DNA of 64,000 nucleotides from Parahaliea aestuarii (GTDB taxonomy: Bacteria; Pseudomonadota; Gammaproteobacteria; Pseudomonadales; Halieaceae): assembly GCF_008064635.1 (NCBI RefSeq), contig NZ_VRYZ01000002.1:62001-126000 (forward strand), given 5' to 3'. A program made the translations under genes and the position numbers. Shown here one piece after another: positions 8,337 to 23,970 of the stretch; position 1 is the first letter of the stretch, and every line of letters begins with the position of its first letter. A model generated the notes under the pieces. That model saw nothing but the letters and a program-made list of their open reading frames with translations, was not told where the DNA came from and did not search any database.

Positions 8337-9725
8337 CTAGCCGTCCCGCTCACCGAACCAAGCCAGGTCGCGGTGCAGGCGCACCACGTCCCCGACAATG
8401 ATCAGGGTCGGCGCATGGGGCTTCTCCCGCGCCACGATGTCTTCCATCGTCGCCAGTGTTCCCACCAGCACCCGCTGCCCTTCCATGGTGGCACGCTCGA
8501 TCAGCGCCACCGGCGTGTCAGGCGCGCGACCGATGGCCTGCAGCTCGCGGCAGATAACCGGCAGCCCCATCAGCCCCATATAGAACACCAGGGTTTCTGT
8601 GGTGGAGGCAAATTGCTGCCAGTCGTGCTCAACCCGGTCGCCTTTCAAGTAGCCGGCGACAAAGCGCACCGACTGGGCGTAGTCGCGGTGAGTCAGTGGA
8701 ATGCCTGCATAGCAGGCGCCGCCGCTCGCAGCGGTAATGCCCGGCACGACCTGAAAGGGAATGCCGTGGCTGGCCAACAGGGCGATTTCCTCACCGCCGC
8801 GGCCGAATATAAAGGGGTCGCCCCCTTTCAGGCGCACCACCCGTTTGCCGGCCTGGGCCAATTCCAACAGCTTCTGGTTGATGTCCTGCTGCGGCACTGC
8901 GTGGTCGGCCCGTGATTTGCCGACATAGATGCGCTCGGCATCCCGGCGCGCCATATCGACAATGGCCGGCGCCACCAGGCGGTCATAGAGCACCACGTCG
9001 GCACTCTGCAGCAGGCGCAGCGCCTTGAAGGTCAGCAGGTCGGGATCGCCCGGCCCGGCTCCCAACAGATAGACTTCGCCGCGGTGCAGTGCCGAGCTGT
9101 CCGCAAGGCGCCGCTCCATAAGCGTCGCGGCTTCCGTTTCGCGACCGGCCAGCACCAGTTCGCCGGCGGCGCCGTCCACTGCCTGCTCCCAGAACAGACG
9201 ACGCGCGCCCTCCTCCGGAAGCGCTGTGCGTACCCGGTCGCGCCAGTGCCCGGCAAACTCTGCCAGGCGGCCGTAGGCCGCGGGAATCAGCGTTTCAATC
9301 TTGCGTCGCACCAGTCTCGCCAGTACCGGGCTGCGGCCACTGGAACTGATCGCGATCAGCAGCGGATTGCGATCGATCACCGCGGGGAAGATAAAGCTGC
9401 AGAGTTCTGGGGAATCCACCACGTTGACCGGAATGCCCCGCTCGCAGGCGTCGCGGTAGACGGCGCGATTGGTTTCGGCATCGGGCGTGGCGGCCACCAC
9501 CAGTGCCTGCCCGTCCTGGGCGGAATTGCTGTAGACCACCCGCCGCCATTCGCCGTCGGCGTCGGCCAGCAGGGATTGCAGTTCGGCGCTGGCCTGAGGC
9601 GCCACCACCGTGAGGCGCGCGCCGGCGCGCAGCAGCAGTCGCGCCTTGCGAGTGGCTACGGTGCCGGCTCCGACCAGCAGAACCGGTGTGCCACGCAGAC
9701 GCAGGCATACGGGCAGGTAGTCCAC
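8337..9725 (-). CDS. cysG: Siroheme synthase, trifunctional
   Basis: 462 aa, matching the 457 aa of E. coli CysG. The N-terminal half is precorrin-2 dehydrogenase/sirohydrochlorin ferrochelatase, with the NAD-binding loop VGAGTVATRKARLLL. The C-terminal half is uroporphyrinogen-III C-methyltransferase, with VYLLGAGPGDPDLLT, LKGGDPFIFGRGGEE and VVPGITAASG, the SAM-binding signatures. It makes siroheme for sulfite and nitrite reductases. The GTG at 9725 is chosen because VDYLPVCLRLRG matches the family N-terminus; the frame stays open to 9857 inside serS. It is separated from the serS stop by one base, and its Shine-Dalgarno GGAGG lies in the last serS codons, so the two genes are co-translated. 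Confidence 0.95.
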   Translation of the reverse strand: MDYLPVCLRLRGTPVLLVGAGTVATRKARLLLRAGARLTVVAPQASAELQSLLADADGEWRRVVYSNSAQDGQALVVAATPDAETNRAVYRDACERGIPVNVVDSPELCSFIFPAVIDRNPLLIAISSSGRSPVLARLVRRKIETLIPAAYGRLAEFAGHWRDRVRTALPEEGARRLFWEQAVDGAAGELVLAGRETEAATLMERRLADSSALHRGEVYLLGAGPGDPDLLTFKALRLLQSADVVLYDRLVAPAIVDMARRDAERIYVGKSRADHAVPQQDINQKLLELAQAGKRVVRLKGGDPFIFGRGGEEIALLASHGIPFQVVPGITAASGGACYAGIPLTHRDYAQSVRFVAGYLKGDRVEHDWQQFASTTETLVFYMGLMGLPVICRELQAIGRAPDTPVALIERATMEGQRVLVGTLATMEDIVAREKPHAPTLIIVGDVVRLHRDLAWFGERDG

Positions 9726-9726
9726 C

Positions 9727-11420
<1,694 letters not shown>

Positions 11421-11816
11421 ATGAAAGATTTTCTGAGCATTCTTACTCACGCGCGCCGCCTTAAAGCCGCTGTAAAATCGGCTTCCGTTTCCGATCTTGA
11501 AAAAGCCCACGACCAGCTCGGTCTGTTAATTGAAGAGAAAAAAGTCGAAGAAGAAGCGGCCATTCAGGAAGAGCAGGAAAAACTGGCCATGAAGGCGTCC
11601 ATTCTTGCGCAAATGCAGGAAGCCGGCCTGGATATTTCCGATCTGGCCGAAGAGGGTACGAAAAAGGTCCGCAAACGCAAAGCTGGCAAGCGGGCCATCA
11701 AATACCGCTTTACCGATAAATCCGGCGAGGAGCATAGCTGGGCGGGTGTTGGCCGCGCTCCCAAGGTGTTCGCCGAACTCAAGGCCCAGGGCAAGCTGGA
11801 AAAATACCGCGTTTAA
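11421..11816 (+). CDS. H-NS family nucleoid-associated protein
   Basis: 131 aa. The N-terminal two-thirds is an acidic, Lys/Glu-rich helical oligomerisation region (about 15-80) with coiled-coil character. The C-terminal DNA-binding domain (about 93-131) shows the family pattern KYRFTDKSGEEHSWAGVGRAP. In H-NS the core reads (Q/R)GR; here the first position is Val (GVGRAP), a departure in the minor-groove hook. H-NS proteins coat AT-rich DNA and silence acquired genes. The start has AGGA 12 nt upstream, a longer spacing than usual. It sits between serS and crcB, which are normally adjacent in related bacteria. An intrinsic terminator follows directly. Confidence 0.85.
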   Translation: MKDFLSILTHARRLKAAVKSASVSDLEKAHDQLGLLIEEKKVEEEAAIQEEQEKLAMKASILAQMQEAGLDISDLAEEGTKKVRKRKAGKRAIKYRFTDKSGEEHSWAGVGRAPKVFAELKAQGKLEKYRV

Positions 11817-11825
11817 CCCTGCCCA

Positions 11826-11853
11826 CCCGCCGGTTCAAACCGGCGGGTTTATT
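11826..11853 (+). terminator. Intrinsic terminator of the H-NS family gene
   Basis: CCCGCCGGTT (11826-11835) pairs with AACCGGCGGG (11838-11847), followed by TTTATT. It is the clearest rightward rho-independent terminator in the window, 10 nt past the stop codon. Confidence 0.85.
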
Positions 11854-11885
11854 ATCCCCCGCCATAACTCCAAAAATGCCGATCG

Positions 11886-12260
11886 TCAGGTCAGCGTTCG
11901 CATCAGCCAGATGCCAGCACCAGCCGCCAGAATACACACCAGCACACTGGACAGGATATAACCGCCGGCATGCAGGTACTCGCCCTGCTCGATCAGGGTG
12001 ACTGTCTCCAGGGAAAAGGTTGAAAAAGTGGTAAAGGCGCCGAGAAAACCGACCATCAACACGCCTCGCCAGTCCGGGTGTATGACCTGCCTTTCAATGA
12101 GGACAAAAACCAGGCCAATGGCGAATGACCCGAGGCTATTCACCAGCAGAGTCCCCAGTGGCAGATGCCCCTGCCAGCTACTGTGCACCCAGTTCGACAG
12201 TAAATAGCGAGATAGGGCGCCACCAGCGCCGCCAATGGCAATAAACAAAAGATTGGTCAT
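11886..12260 (-). CDS. crcB: Fluoride ion channel CrcB/Fluc
   Basis: 124 aa with four hydrophobic helices. It shows the family signatures GGAGGALSRY near the N-terminus, GTLLVNSLGSF and GFLGAFTTFSTFS, which contain the pore Asn and Phe residues. Fluc channels are dual-topology homodimers exporting F-. The gene follows rarA on the same strand, about 95 bp downstream. I looked for a fluoride riboswitch in that gap and saw none. Confidence 0.95.
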   Translation of the reverse strand: MTNLLFIAIGGAGGALSRYLLSNWVHSSWQGHLPLGTLLVNSLGSFAIGLVFVLIERQVIHPDWRGVLMVGFLGAFTTFSTFSLETVTLIEQGEYLHAGGYILSSVLVCILAAGAGIWLMRTLT

Positions 12261-12355
12261 CGGGCACTTTTCATAATTGCTGTGTTCCGGGGCGAGTCTG
12301 CGCGATTCAATACCTGATTCCTATCTAAAGTCCCGGCAACCACGCGCGCACCCAT

Positions 12356-13681
12356 TCAATATCGCCGCTTGTCACTTTCCCTGTCCCTCTGGCGAAGATA
12401 ATCCAGTTTGGCGCGAATTTTCTGTTCCAGCCCGCGATCCACCGGTTTGTAATACTGGCGATCTTGCAGCTCCTGCGGAAAATAGTTTTCGCCCGCGGCG
12501 TAACCCTCCGGCTCATCGTGGGCGTAGCGGTACTCGTCACCGTAGCCCTCCGATTTCATCAGGGCGGTGGGGGCGTTGCGCAGGTGCAGTGGCACGTCGT
12601 AGCTCGGTGTGGCCGCCACCTCTGCACGCGCGGCATTGTAGGCGCTGTAAACCGCGTTGCTTTTGGGCGCCGAGGCCAGGTAGGCAATGGCCTGGGCGAT
12701 GGCCAGTTCGCCCTCTGGGCTACCCAGGCGCTCCTGGGTTTGCCAGGCATCCAGGCACAGGCCGAGAGCCCGCGGGTCGGCGTTGCCAATATCCTCGCTG
12801 GCCATGCGCACAACACGCCGGGCGATATACAGCGGGTCGCAACCCCCGTCGAGCATGCGGCAAAACCAGTACAGGGCGGCATCGGGCGCGCTGCCGCGCA
12901 CCGCCTTGTGCAGGGCGCTGATCTGGTCATAGAACAGGTCGCCGCCCTTGTCGAAGCGACGCAACGAAGCCTGTAGTACTTCTTCCAGTGTCTGTTCGGT
13001 AATGTCTTTCCTGCCTCCGCCCTCGTCGGCCGCCAGGTCGGCAGCCAACTCCAGCAGGTTGAGCGCCCGGCGGGCATCGCCGTCGGCAGCACTGGCAATC
13101 AAGCCCAGGCAGTGCTCGCTGGCAGTCACTGCGCCGCCGAGTTCCGCCAGCCCGCGCTGCAGTACATCCCACAGGGCCCCGGCTTCCAGGCTGCGCAACT
13201 TGTAGACGCGGGCGCGGGAGAGCAGTGCATTGTTCAGTTCGAAAGAGGGGTTTTCCGTTGTCGCCCCGATGAAGATGATGGTGCCGTCTTCCACATGGGG
13301 CAGAAAGGCGTCCTGCTGGGATTTATTGAAGCGGTGGACCTCGTCCACGAACAGTACCGTATCCCTTCCGGTGCTTTTGTTCTGCCGCGCCTGGGCGATG
13401 GCGTCCCGTATTTCCTTGACGCCGGACAACACCGCCGATAGCTGGATGAAGTGGGCATCGGCGTTGCCCGCGACAATACGGGCCAGTGTCGTTTTGCCAA
13501 CGCCCGGCGGCCCCCAGAACACCATCGAGTGCAGCTGCCGGCGCTCAATGGCCAGGCGCAGGGGCTTGCCCTGCCCCAGGACATGGTCCTGCCCCGCGTA
13601 ATCATCCAGCGATGTGGGGCGCAGGCGCGCGGCCAGCGGCTGGTAACCGGGGTCTCCGCTAGCGAACAGGTCCGAGCTCAT
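12356..13681 (-). CDS. rarA: Replication-associated recombination protein A (RarA/MgsA)
   Basis: 441 aa AAA+ ATPase of the clamp-loader superfamily, acting at stalled replication forks with SSB. Walker A is GPPGVGKTT (about 57-65) and Walker B with extension is LFVDEVHRFNKSQQD. The C-terminal tetramerisation domain has PSYDVPLHLRNAPT and the end-of-protein region FPQELQDRQYY. The ATG at 13681 lies 2 nt after the lolA stop, and its AGTAGG-type ribosome site overlaps that stop, so lolA and rarA are coupled. Confidence 0.95.
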   Translation of the reverse strand: MSSDLFASGDPGYQPLAARLRPTSLDDYAGQDHVLGQGKPLRLAIERRQLHSMVFWGPPGVGKTTLARIVAGNADAHFIQLSAVLSGVKEIRDAIAQARQNKSTGRDTVLFVDEVHRFNKSQQDAFLPHVEDGTIIFIGATTENPSFELNNALLSRARVYKLRSLEAGALWDVLQRGLAELGGAVTASEHCLGLIASAADGDARRALNLLELAADLAADEGGGRKDITEQTLEEVLQASLRRFDKGGDLFYDQISALHKAVRGSAPDAALYWFCRMLDGGCDPLYIARRVVRMASEDIGNADPRALGLCLDAWQTQERLGSPEGELAIAQAIAYLASAPKSNAVYSAYNAARAEVAATPSYDVPLHLRNAPTALMKSEGYGDEYRYAHDEPEGYAAGENYFPQELQDRQYYKPVDRGLEQKIRAKLDYLRQRDRESDKRRY

Positions 13682-13683
13682 GC

Positions 13684-14295
13684 CTACTCATCGTAATAGA
13701 ACAAATCCGCGCCCGCCGGCGGGCTGAATTCAAAATCGCCGGGATTCAAAGGTGCATCCCGGACCAGGCGAGTGAAATTCACCACCACACGCTGCCCCAG
13801 GCTATCGAGGATTTCCATGCTGGTAAGAATATTGCCCGCAAACTCCACTTCCAGTTGCCGGAAGGCGGCGTCCTGCCCGCTGGGAACCAGCCGGAAACGA
13901 CCCGGGCCGGCCTCCTCAACCCGATAGCCCTCGCGCAGTGCGGATTCGTCGCCTGCCAGTACCTGCAGGGGGCTGGTCTGGCCGGTGCCGGCGATGGGGC
14001 GGCGTGTAACGGTTTCCAGGTCGCGGTCGTGCTGCCAGAGGTATTCCGGTGTGGCAATAACCAGCTGGCTGTCCGGCGCGGTTATCTCCCAGGCAAAGTA
14101 ATCCGGGCGCAGCAGTTTGAACTGACCCTCGGAGGCAATGGCCTCACCGCCGCCCTCGGGGAACTGCTGCTGGCTGAACTGCCCGGTAAGGGATTTGAAG
14201 CCGGCCAGGTGCTGTAGCAAATCGTCTGTGGCATCGGCCAGGGCCGGCACGGCCGCGACCAGCAGGGCCAGTGTCAGGAGTAGTTTGTTGCGCAT
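13684..14295 (-). CDS. lolA: Outer-membrane lipoprotein carrier protein LolA
   Basis: 203 aa. A cleavable signal peptide (RNKLLLTLALLVAAVPALA) is followed by a domain of LolA size and pattern (LTGQFSQ near the start, YFAWEI and VNFTRL later). LolA collects lipoproteins from LolCDE and hands them to LolB across the periplasm. LolCDE is encoded at 37.5-40.7 kb in this window. The gene lies between ftsK and rarA as in pseudomonads. Confidence 0.92.
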   Translation of the reverse strand: MRNKLLLTLALLVAAVPALADATDDLLQHLAGFKSLTGQFSQQQFPEGGGEAIASEGQFKLLRPDYFAWEITAPDSQLVIATPEYLWQHDRDLETVTRRPIAGTGQTSPLQVLAGDESALREGYRVEEAGPGRFRLVPSGQDAAFRQLEVEFAGNILTSMEILDSLGQRVVVNFTRLVRDAPLNPGDFEFSPPAGADLFYYDE

Positions 14296-14371
14296 AGAAA
14301 CCTTCCGGTGGAGGTGGAAACAGAGAGCGTGTATACAAAGGGGTTCCCGCCATTGGCGGCATCATCCCCCG

Positions 14372-17849
<3,478 letters not shown>

Positions 17850-17850
17850 C

Positions 17851-18561
17851 ATGCCCCTGCTGCCTGTCCTCGCCCCCGGCGAGGACTTCCCCCCCAGCTG
17901 CGAGGCCCTGGACTATCCCAACGGTTTGCTCGCGGCAGGGGGTGAACTCTCCCCGCAAACCCTGCTCTCTGCCTACCGCCGAGGTATATTCCCGTGGTAC
18001 CAGCCACCGGACCCGGTGCTGTGGTGGACGCCCGACCCCCGCTCAGTGCTGTACCCCGAGCAGTTGCATATTTCCCGCAGCCTGGCGAAAACCCTGCGCC
18101 GCAACAGCTTTACTCTCGACGCCGACACCCGCTTTCGCGAAGTCATGCTGGCCTGCGCTGCCCCCAGGGCCGGTCAGGATGGCACCTGGATCAGCGACGC
18201 CATGGTGTCGGCCTACAGCGAACTGCACCGACTCGGACATGCCCACTCCATCGAGGTCTACCGGGACAGCGAACTGGTGGGCGGGCTCTATGGCATCGCC
18301 ATAGGGGGCGCCTTCTTTGGCGAATCGATGTTCAGCCGCGCCAGCGATGCCTCGAAAACGGCGCTGGTAGCACTGGCGTGGCTGCTGCGCGGGGCCGGCT
18401 GCCGGCTGATCGACTGCCAGGTGGAGAGCGGGCACCTGAACTCACTGGGCGCCCGCACTATTTCCCGGCTGGACTTCGAGCAAGAGCTTGCCCAAACTGT
18501 GGACATGCATCCGCAGTCGCTCAACTGGCGACTGCCAGCGTCTTGTGGAGAGTTGCTGTGA
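17851..18561 (+). CDS. aat: Leucyl/phenylalanyl-tRNA-protein transferase
   Basis: 236 aa. Family signatures are [41 protein letters not shown] and FGESMFSR. Aat adds Leu or Phe from tRNA to proteins with N-terminal Arg or Lys, creating N-degrons that ClpS delivers to ClpAP; clpA and clpS lie 1-4 kb downstream in the opposite direction. Its stop overlaps the GTG start of bpt (GTGA). Confidence 0.96.
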   Translation: MPLLPVLAPGEDFPPSCEALDYPNGLLAAGGELSPQTLLSAYRRGIFPWYQPPDPVLWWTPDPRSVLYPEQLHISRSLAKTLRRNSFTLDADTRFREVMLACAAPRAGQDGTWISDAMVSAYSELHRLGHAHSIEVYRDSELVGGLYGIAIGGAFFGESMFSRASDASKTALVALAWLLRGAGCRLIDCQVESGHLNSLGARTISRLDFEQELAQTVDMHPQSLNWRLPASCGELL

Positions 18562-19271
18562 CATCTTCCCTGCGGGATCTCAAGGTCTACACCACCTACC
18601 CCCATAGCTGCAGCTACCTGCGCGACCAGGAGGCGACTACCCTGTTTATCGACCCCCGCCAGGAGGTCGACCAGCACCTGTATAGCAGCCTTTCCACCCT
18701 GGGCTTTCGCCGCAGTGGCAACCACGTTTACCGACCGCATTGCGGGCAGTGCAAGGCCTGCATCCCGGCGCGTATTCCGGTGCAGGACTTCCAGCCCCGC
18801 CGCAACCAGCGCCGCAGCCTGCGGCAGAACCGGGACCTGAGCGTGGAGCGCACGGCGGATATTCGCGACAACCAGGCCTACCACCTGTACCAGCGCTATA
18901 TCGAGCAACGCCACGCCGACGGCGACATGTTCCCGCCGGATCGCGAGCAGTACGAATCCTTCCTCAACAATGCCTGGGACTGCACCCGCTACTACCGCTT
19001 CTACGACCACCGCCGCTTGCTTGCGGTGGCAGTGGTGGATGTAATGATCGACGGCCTGTCGGCCATCTACACCTTCTTTGACCCCGACGAGCAACAGCGC
19101 GGTCTGGGCAGCTACGCCATCCTGTGGCAGATCGAACAGGCCCGGGAGATGGGCCTGCACTATCTCTACCTCGGTTACTGGATCGAGGCCTGCAAGAAAA
19201 TGGCCTACAAGGCGGATTACCAGCCACTGGAACTGTTGCTGGACAACCGCTGGCGGCGGCTGGCGGAGTAA
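18558..19271 (+). CDS. bpt: Aspartate/glutamate leucyltransferase (Bpt/Ate family)
   Basis: 237 aa from a GTG at 18558 that overlaps the aat stop by 4 nt. The N-terminal domain carries the Cys-rich family motif [17 protein letters not shown]; the C-terminal GNAT-like domain has [21 protein letters not shown] and [12 protein letters not shown]. Bpt-type enzymes conjugate Leu to N-terminal Asp or Glu, widening the set of N-degrons made by Aat. The frame stays open back to 17994 inside aat, but the upstream translation is a shadow. Confidence 0.94.
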   Translation: MTSSLRDLKVYTTYPHSCSYLRDQEATTLFIDPRQEVDQHLYSSLSTLGFRRSGNHVYRPHCGQCKACIPARIPVQDFQPRRNQRRSLRQNRDLSVERTADIRDNQAYHLYQRYIEQRHADGDMFPPDREQYESFLNNAWDCTRYYRFYDHRRLLAVAVVDVMIDGLSAIYTFFDPDEQQRGLGSYAILWQIEQAREMGLHYLYLGYWIEACKKMAYKADYQPLELLLDNRWRRLAE

Positions 19272-19371
19272 CCACCACTATTGTCGTCAAAGCGCCAAAG
19301 ATACATCTGGCACATCCCTTGCGTTTGAGGCAAAATGCGCCCCTATTTTTTCGCGAGGATCTGCCAAGGGC

Positions 19372-19590
19372 ATGGCAAAAGAAGACCAGATCGAAATGGA
19401 AGGCGAGGTGATCGACACCCTGCCCAACACCACTTTCCGCGTGCAGCTGGAAAATGGCCACGTTGTGACCGCACACATCTCCGGCAAGATGCGCAAGAAC
19501 TACATCCGCATCCTGACCGGCGATAAAGTCCGTGTGGAACTCACCCCTTACGACCTGAGCAAAGGTCGCATTACCTATCGGGAGCGTTAA
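19372..19590 (+). CDS. infA: Translation initiation factor IF-1
   Basis: 72 aa, standard length, beginning [11 protein letters not shown] with the S1/OB-fold pattern through [24 protein letters not shown]-1 binds the ribosomal A site during initiation. ATG 19372 gives the canonical N-terminus; GAGGA is 12 nt upstream and AAGGG directly abuts it. It follows bpt by 100 bp and probably has its own promoter, though I could not define one with confidence. Confidence 0.97.
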   Translation: MAKEDQIEMEGEVIDTLPNTTFRVQLENGHVVTAHISGKMRKNYIRILTGDKVRVELTPYDLSKGRITYRER

Positions 19591-19653
19591 GCGCACCGCT
19601 CTGATGTGGTGGCGCTTGCTCCGCCCACCCTTTCAGCGGCGCGGATAGAACAG

Positions 19654-19679
19654 GGGCGCAATTACATCGAATTGCGCCC
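19654..19679. terminator. Hairpin between convergent infA and clpA, possible bidirectional terminator
   Basis: GGGCGCAATT (19654-19663) and AATTGCGCCC (19670-19679) form a perfect 10-bp stem with a 6-nt loop. It lies 14 nt past the clpA stop. There is no strong T run on either side. Confidence 0.5.
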
Positions 19680-19693
19680 GCTGCATTGCGTCA

Positions 19694-21982
19694 TCAGGAA
19701 TCCGCCAGCACCGCCTCCTCTTCCTCCACGCTGACCACCAGCGCATCTGCCGCCCGGTCCAGGGTGACTAATGCTGTGCCGCCACCGTGGGCCAGCGCTC
19801 CGAACAGCACCAGTTCCGCCAGCGGCTTCTTGATGTGGTCCTGGATGACCCGTTCCATCGGCCGCGCACCCATATTGCGGTCGTAACCCTTCTCCACCAG
19901 CCACAGGCGCGCGTCTTCATCCACCTGCAGGGTGACACGCTTCTCGTCCAGTTGGCCCTGCAGCTCGGTCAGGAACTTGTCCACCACGGTCAGAATCACA
20001 TCCTCGCCCAGCGGCTCGAACTGCACGATGGCATCCAGGCGGTTGCGGAATTCCGGCGTGAACATGCGGTTGATCGCCTCCATGCCGTCGGTGCTGTGAT
20101 CCTGGGAGGTAAAGCCGATCGTCCTGCGGCTGATGCTCTCGGCGCCGGCGTTGGTGGTCATCACCACGATCACATTGCGGAAATCCGCCTTGCGGCCGTT
20201 GTTGTCGGTGAGTGTGCCGTGATCCATCACCTGCAGCAGCAGGTTGAACACCTCGGGGTGGGCCTTTTCGATCTCGTCCAGCAACACCACCGCGTGGGGG
20301 TGCTTGGTCACGGCATCGGTAAGCAGGCCACCCTGGTCAAAACCGACATAGCCGGGAGGCGCGCCAATCAGGCGTGACACGGTGTGGCGCTCCATATACT
20401 CGGACATATCGAAGCGGATCAGCTCCAGGCCCAACTGCTTGGCGAGCTGGCGTGTCACCTCGGTCTTGCCGACACCCGTAGGGCCGGCCAGCAGGAAGGA
20501 GCCGATGGGCTTGTCGGGAGAGCGCAAGCCGGCACGGGCCAGTTTGATGGCCGTGGCGAGGCTGCTGATCGCCTGGTTCTGGCCGAACACCACCATCTGC
20601 AGGTTCTTTTCCAGCTTCTGCAGGGTTTCCTTGTCGTCCGAGCTGACGGTTTTCGGGGGAATGCGGGCAATCTTGGCCACCACTGCCTCGATGTCACCCA
20701 CGCCGATGACCTTCTTGCGCTTGGAGGGTGTCTGCAGTTGCTGGTAGGCGCCCGCCTCGTCGATGACATCGATGGCCTTGTCCGGCAGGAAACGGTCGGT
20801 GATGTAGCGCGAGGCCAGCTCAGTGGCCGTGCGCAGGGCCTTGTCGGTGTAGCGCAGGCCGTGGTGCTCCTCGAAACGCGACTTCAGCCCCTTGAGGATC
20901 TTGTAGGCGTCTTCCACGCTTGGCTCAAGCACGTCGATTTTCTGGAAACGGCGGCTGAGGGCGCGATCCTTGTCGAAAATTCCGCGGTATTCCTGGAAGG
21001 TGGTGGAGCCAATACAGCGCATCTTGCCCGAGGTCAGCAGCGGCTTGAGCAGGTTGGAGGCGTCCATGACCCCGCCAGAGGCGGCGCCGGCGCCGATAAT
21101 GGTGTGTATCTCGTCGATGAAGAGGATGGCGCCCTCGCGCTTTTTCAGCTCTGCCAGCAGGCCCTTGAAGCGCTTCTCGAAGTCACCGCGGTATTTCGTA
21201 CCCGCCAGCAGGGAGCCGAGATCCAGCGAGTAGACCACACTTCCCTGCAGTATCTCCGGCACTTCGCCATCGACGATCATCTTGGCGAGCCCCTCGGCAA
21301 TCGCGGTTTTACCGACACCGGATTCGCCCACCAGCAGCGGGTTGTTCTTGCGCCGGCGCGCCAGAATCTGGGCCACCCGCTCAACTTCGGGAATGCGACC
21401 GATCAGCGGGTCGATACGCCCGGCTGCGGCCTCCTCGTTCAGGTTGGTGGCGAAACTGTCCAGCGGGTTGGCTTCACCCTCCTCGCCAGCGCCTTCTTCG
21501 CCGGGGGCCTGGCCGGGTTCCACACCATCGCCCTCGGCGTCATTGCCGACCTTGGAAATGCCGTGGGTAATGAAATTCACCACGTCGAGGCGGGCAACGC
21601 TCTGGGTTTTCAGGAAGTACACGGCCTGGCTTTCCTGCTCGGAGAAAATCGCCACCAGCACATTGGCACCGGTAACTTCGCTCTTGCCGGAGGATTGCAC
21701 ATGGAATACGGCGCGCTGCAGTACGCGCTGGAAGCCCAGTGTGGGCTGGGTGTCGCGGTCGTCCTCGTCCTCGGGAATCAGCGGTGTGGTGGCGTCTACA
21801 AACTCCACCAGGTCGCCGCGCAGGCCGCCGATGTCGGCGCCGCAGGCTTTCAGCACCCTGATAGCATCGTTGTTGTCCAGCAGCGCCAGCAACAGGTGTT
21901 CCACAGTCATGAACTCGTGGCGCTTGGCCCGCGCTCCGCGGAAGGCCTCGTTCAGCGTCTGTTCCAGATCCTTGCTCAGCAT
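19694..21982 (-). CDS. clpA: ATP-dependent Clp protease ATP-binding subunit ClpA
   Basis: 762 aa, full length for ClpA (E. coli 758). The Clp N-domain (about 1-145) binds ClpS. The D1 AAA+ module has Walker A GESGVGKT (about 220), and D2 has GPTGVGKT (about 500) with Walker B VVLLDEIEKAHPEVFN. The IGF-like ClpP-binding loop is seen as RTIGFTSQD. ClpA unfolds substrates into ClpP; clpP itself is not in this window. It is directly downstream of clpS in the same direction. Confidence 0.96.
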   Translation of the reverse strand: MLSKDLEQTLNEAFRGARAKRHEFMTVEHLLLALLDNNDAIRVLKACGADIGGLRGDLVEFVDATTPLIPEDEDDRDTQPTLGFQRVLQRAVFHVQSSGKSEVTGANVLVAIFSEQESQAVYFLKTQSVARLDVVNFITHGISKVGNDAEGDGVEPGQAPGEEGAGEEGEANPLDSFATNLNEEAAAGRIDPLIGRIPEVERVAQILARRRKNNPLLVGESGVGKTAIAEGLAKMIVDGEVPEILQGSVVYSLDLGSLLAGTKYRGDFEKRFKGLLAELKKREGAILFIDEIHTIIGAGAASGGVMDASNLLKPLLTSGKMRCIGSTTFQEYRGIFDKDRALSRRFQKIDVLEPSVEDAYKILKGLKSRFEEHHGLRYTDKALRTATELASRYITDRFLPDKAIDVIDEAGAYQQLQTPSKRKKVIGVGDIEAVVAKIARIPPKTVSSDDKETLQKLEKNLQMVVFGQNQAISSLATAIKLARAGLRSPDKPIGSFLLAGPTGVGKTEVTRQLAKQLGLELIRFDMSEYMERHTVSRLIGAPPGYVGFDQGGLLTDAVTKHPHAVVLLDEIEKAHPEVFNLLLQVMDHGTLTDNNGRKADFRNVIVVMTTNAGAESISRRTIGFTSQDHSTDGMEAINRMFTPEFRNRLDAIVQFEPLGEDVILTVVDKFLTELQGQLDEKRVTLQVDEDARLWLVEKGYDRNMGARPMERVIQDHIKKPLAELVLFGALAHGGGTALVTLDRAADALVVSVEEEEAVLADS

Positions 21983-22003
21983 AAGTTACCGCTCCCCGGG
22001 GGA

Positions 22004-22360
22004 TTACCCCTCCGATGCCTCGATCTCACACAACAGTGGATGTTCGTTTTCCCGCGCATACTGGTTCACCTGCGCCGCCTTGGTCTCGGCGATGTCACGG
22101 GTATAGATACCACACACACCCTTGCCCTTGGTATGCACCGTCAGCATCACGTGGGTGGCCTGCTCGCGATTCATCCGAAAGAAAGTCTCCAGTACCTCTA
22201 CCACAAACTCCATGGGCGTGTAGTCGTCATTGATCAATACCACTTTGAACAGCGGCGGTCGCTTGAGTTCAGGTTTTGATTCCTGCAGCGCGAGATTGCC
22301 GTCATGGTGCTCATCTTCGCCGGCCATGCGCCACTGCTGGTATGTGCGGTATTCGATCAC
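22004..22360 (-). CDS. clpS: ATP-dependent Clp protease adaptor ClpS
   Basis: 118 aa. The core [20 protein letters not shown] carries the N-degron pocket, and [17 protein letters not shown] with [11 protein letters not shown] completes the fold. ClpS delivers Leu/Phe-tagged substrates, made by Aat and Bpt upstream, to ClpA. The start is ATG 22360 (GAGAGAAG upstream) or the in-frame ATG at 22327. In many relatives a cspD gene lies between clpS and icd; here that space has only 207 bp and no cold-shock gene. Confidence 0.95.
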   Translation of the reverse strand: MIEYRTYQQWRMAGEDEHHDGNLALQESKPELKRPPLFKVVLINDDYTPMEFVVEVLETFFRMNREQATHVMLTVHTKGKGVCGIYTRDIAETKAAQVNQYARENEHPLLCEIEASEG

Positions 22361-22408
22361 GCGTTACTTCTCTCGTACTCTGCCTGTAGGTCAGCGGTAT
22401 ATGGTGGG

Positions 22409-22414
22409 AGTATA
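22409..22414 (-). promoter_or_regulatory. Candidate -10 box for clpS-clpA
   Basis: TATACT read leftward, about 50 bp before the clpS ATG. At 17-bp spacing the -35 region is poor, so this is tentative. Confidence 0.35.
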
Positions 22415-22493
22415 CGTCATTTCAAGGGCAACTGGCCCCCGACCCGCCGTAAGGCGGCGTGAAACGGGTCTAGTTTTTGCCGCCTGCAGGCAC

Positions 22494-22519
22494 AAAAAAC
22501 CCCAGCAATGGCCGGGGTT
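22494..22519 (-). terminator. Intrinsic terminator of icd
   Basis: Read leftward: AACCCC, a loop containing GGCCATTGCT, GGGGTT, then a run of T (AAAAAA at 22494-22499 on the + strand). It lies about 50 nt beyond the icd stop. Confidence 0.85.
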
Positions 22520-22567
22520 CCGCGTAAAAGCAACAATACGCCGGCGCTGGGCCGGCGTCTGCGGATC

Positions 22568-23821
<1,254 letters not shown>

Positions 23822-23970
23822 GGTCGTACTCCGTAGCATTAGCAGGTTCAATGGAAGGCGGGGTGCGTTATCCTGATGGGAATGACCCCGGTTCGAGCGG
23901 CGCGTAGTGTAGCAGGTTTTGCCCCCTTTCTCTTGATTGAAACGGACATTTTTCCCCGATCCGACAGCCC

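Noticed and set aside
12261-12355. Fluoride riboswitch before crcB
   Set aside because: None of the conserved fluoride aptamer segments could be found in the 95-bp gap.
20384-22279. Rightward open frame of 631 codons over clpA and clpS
   Set aside because: Shadow of two clear genes on the other strand; composition is typical of antisense frames in high-GC DNA.
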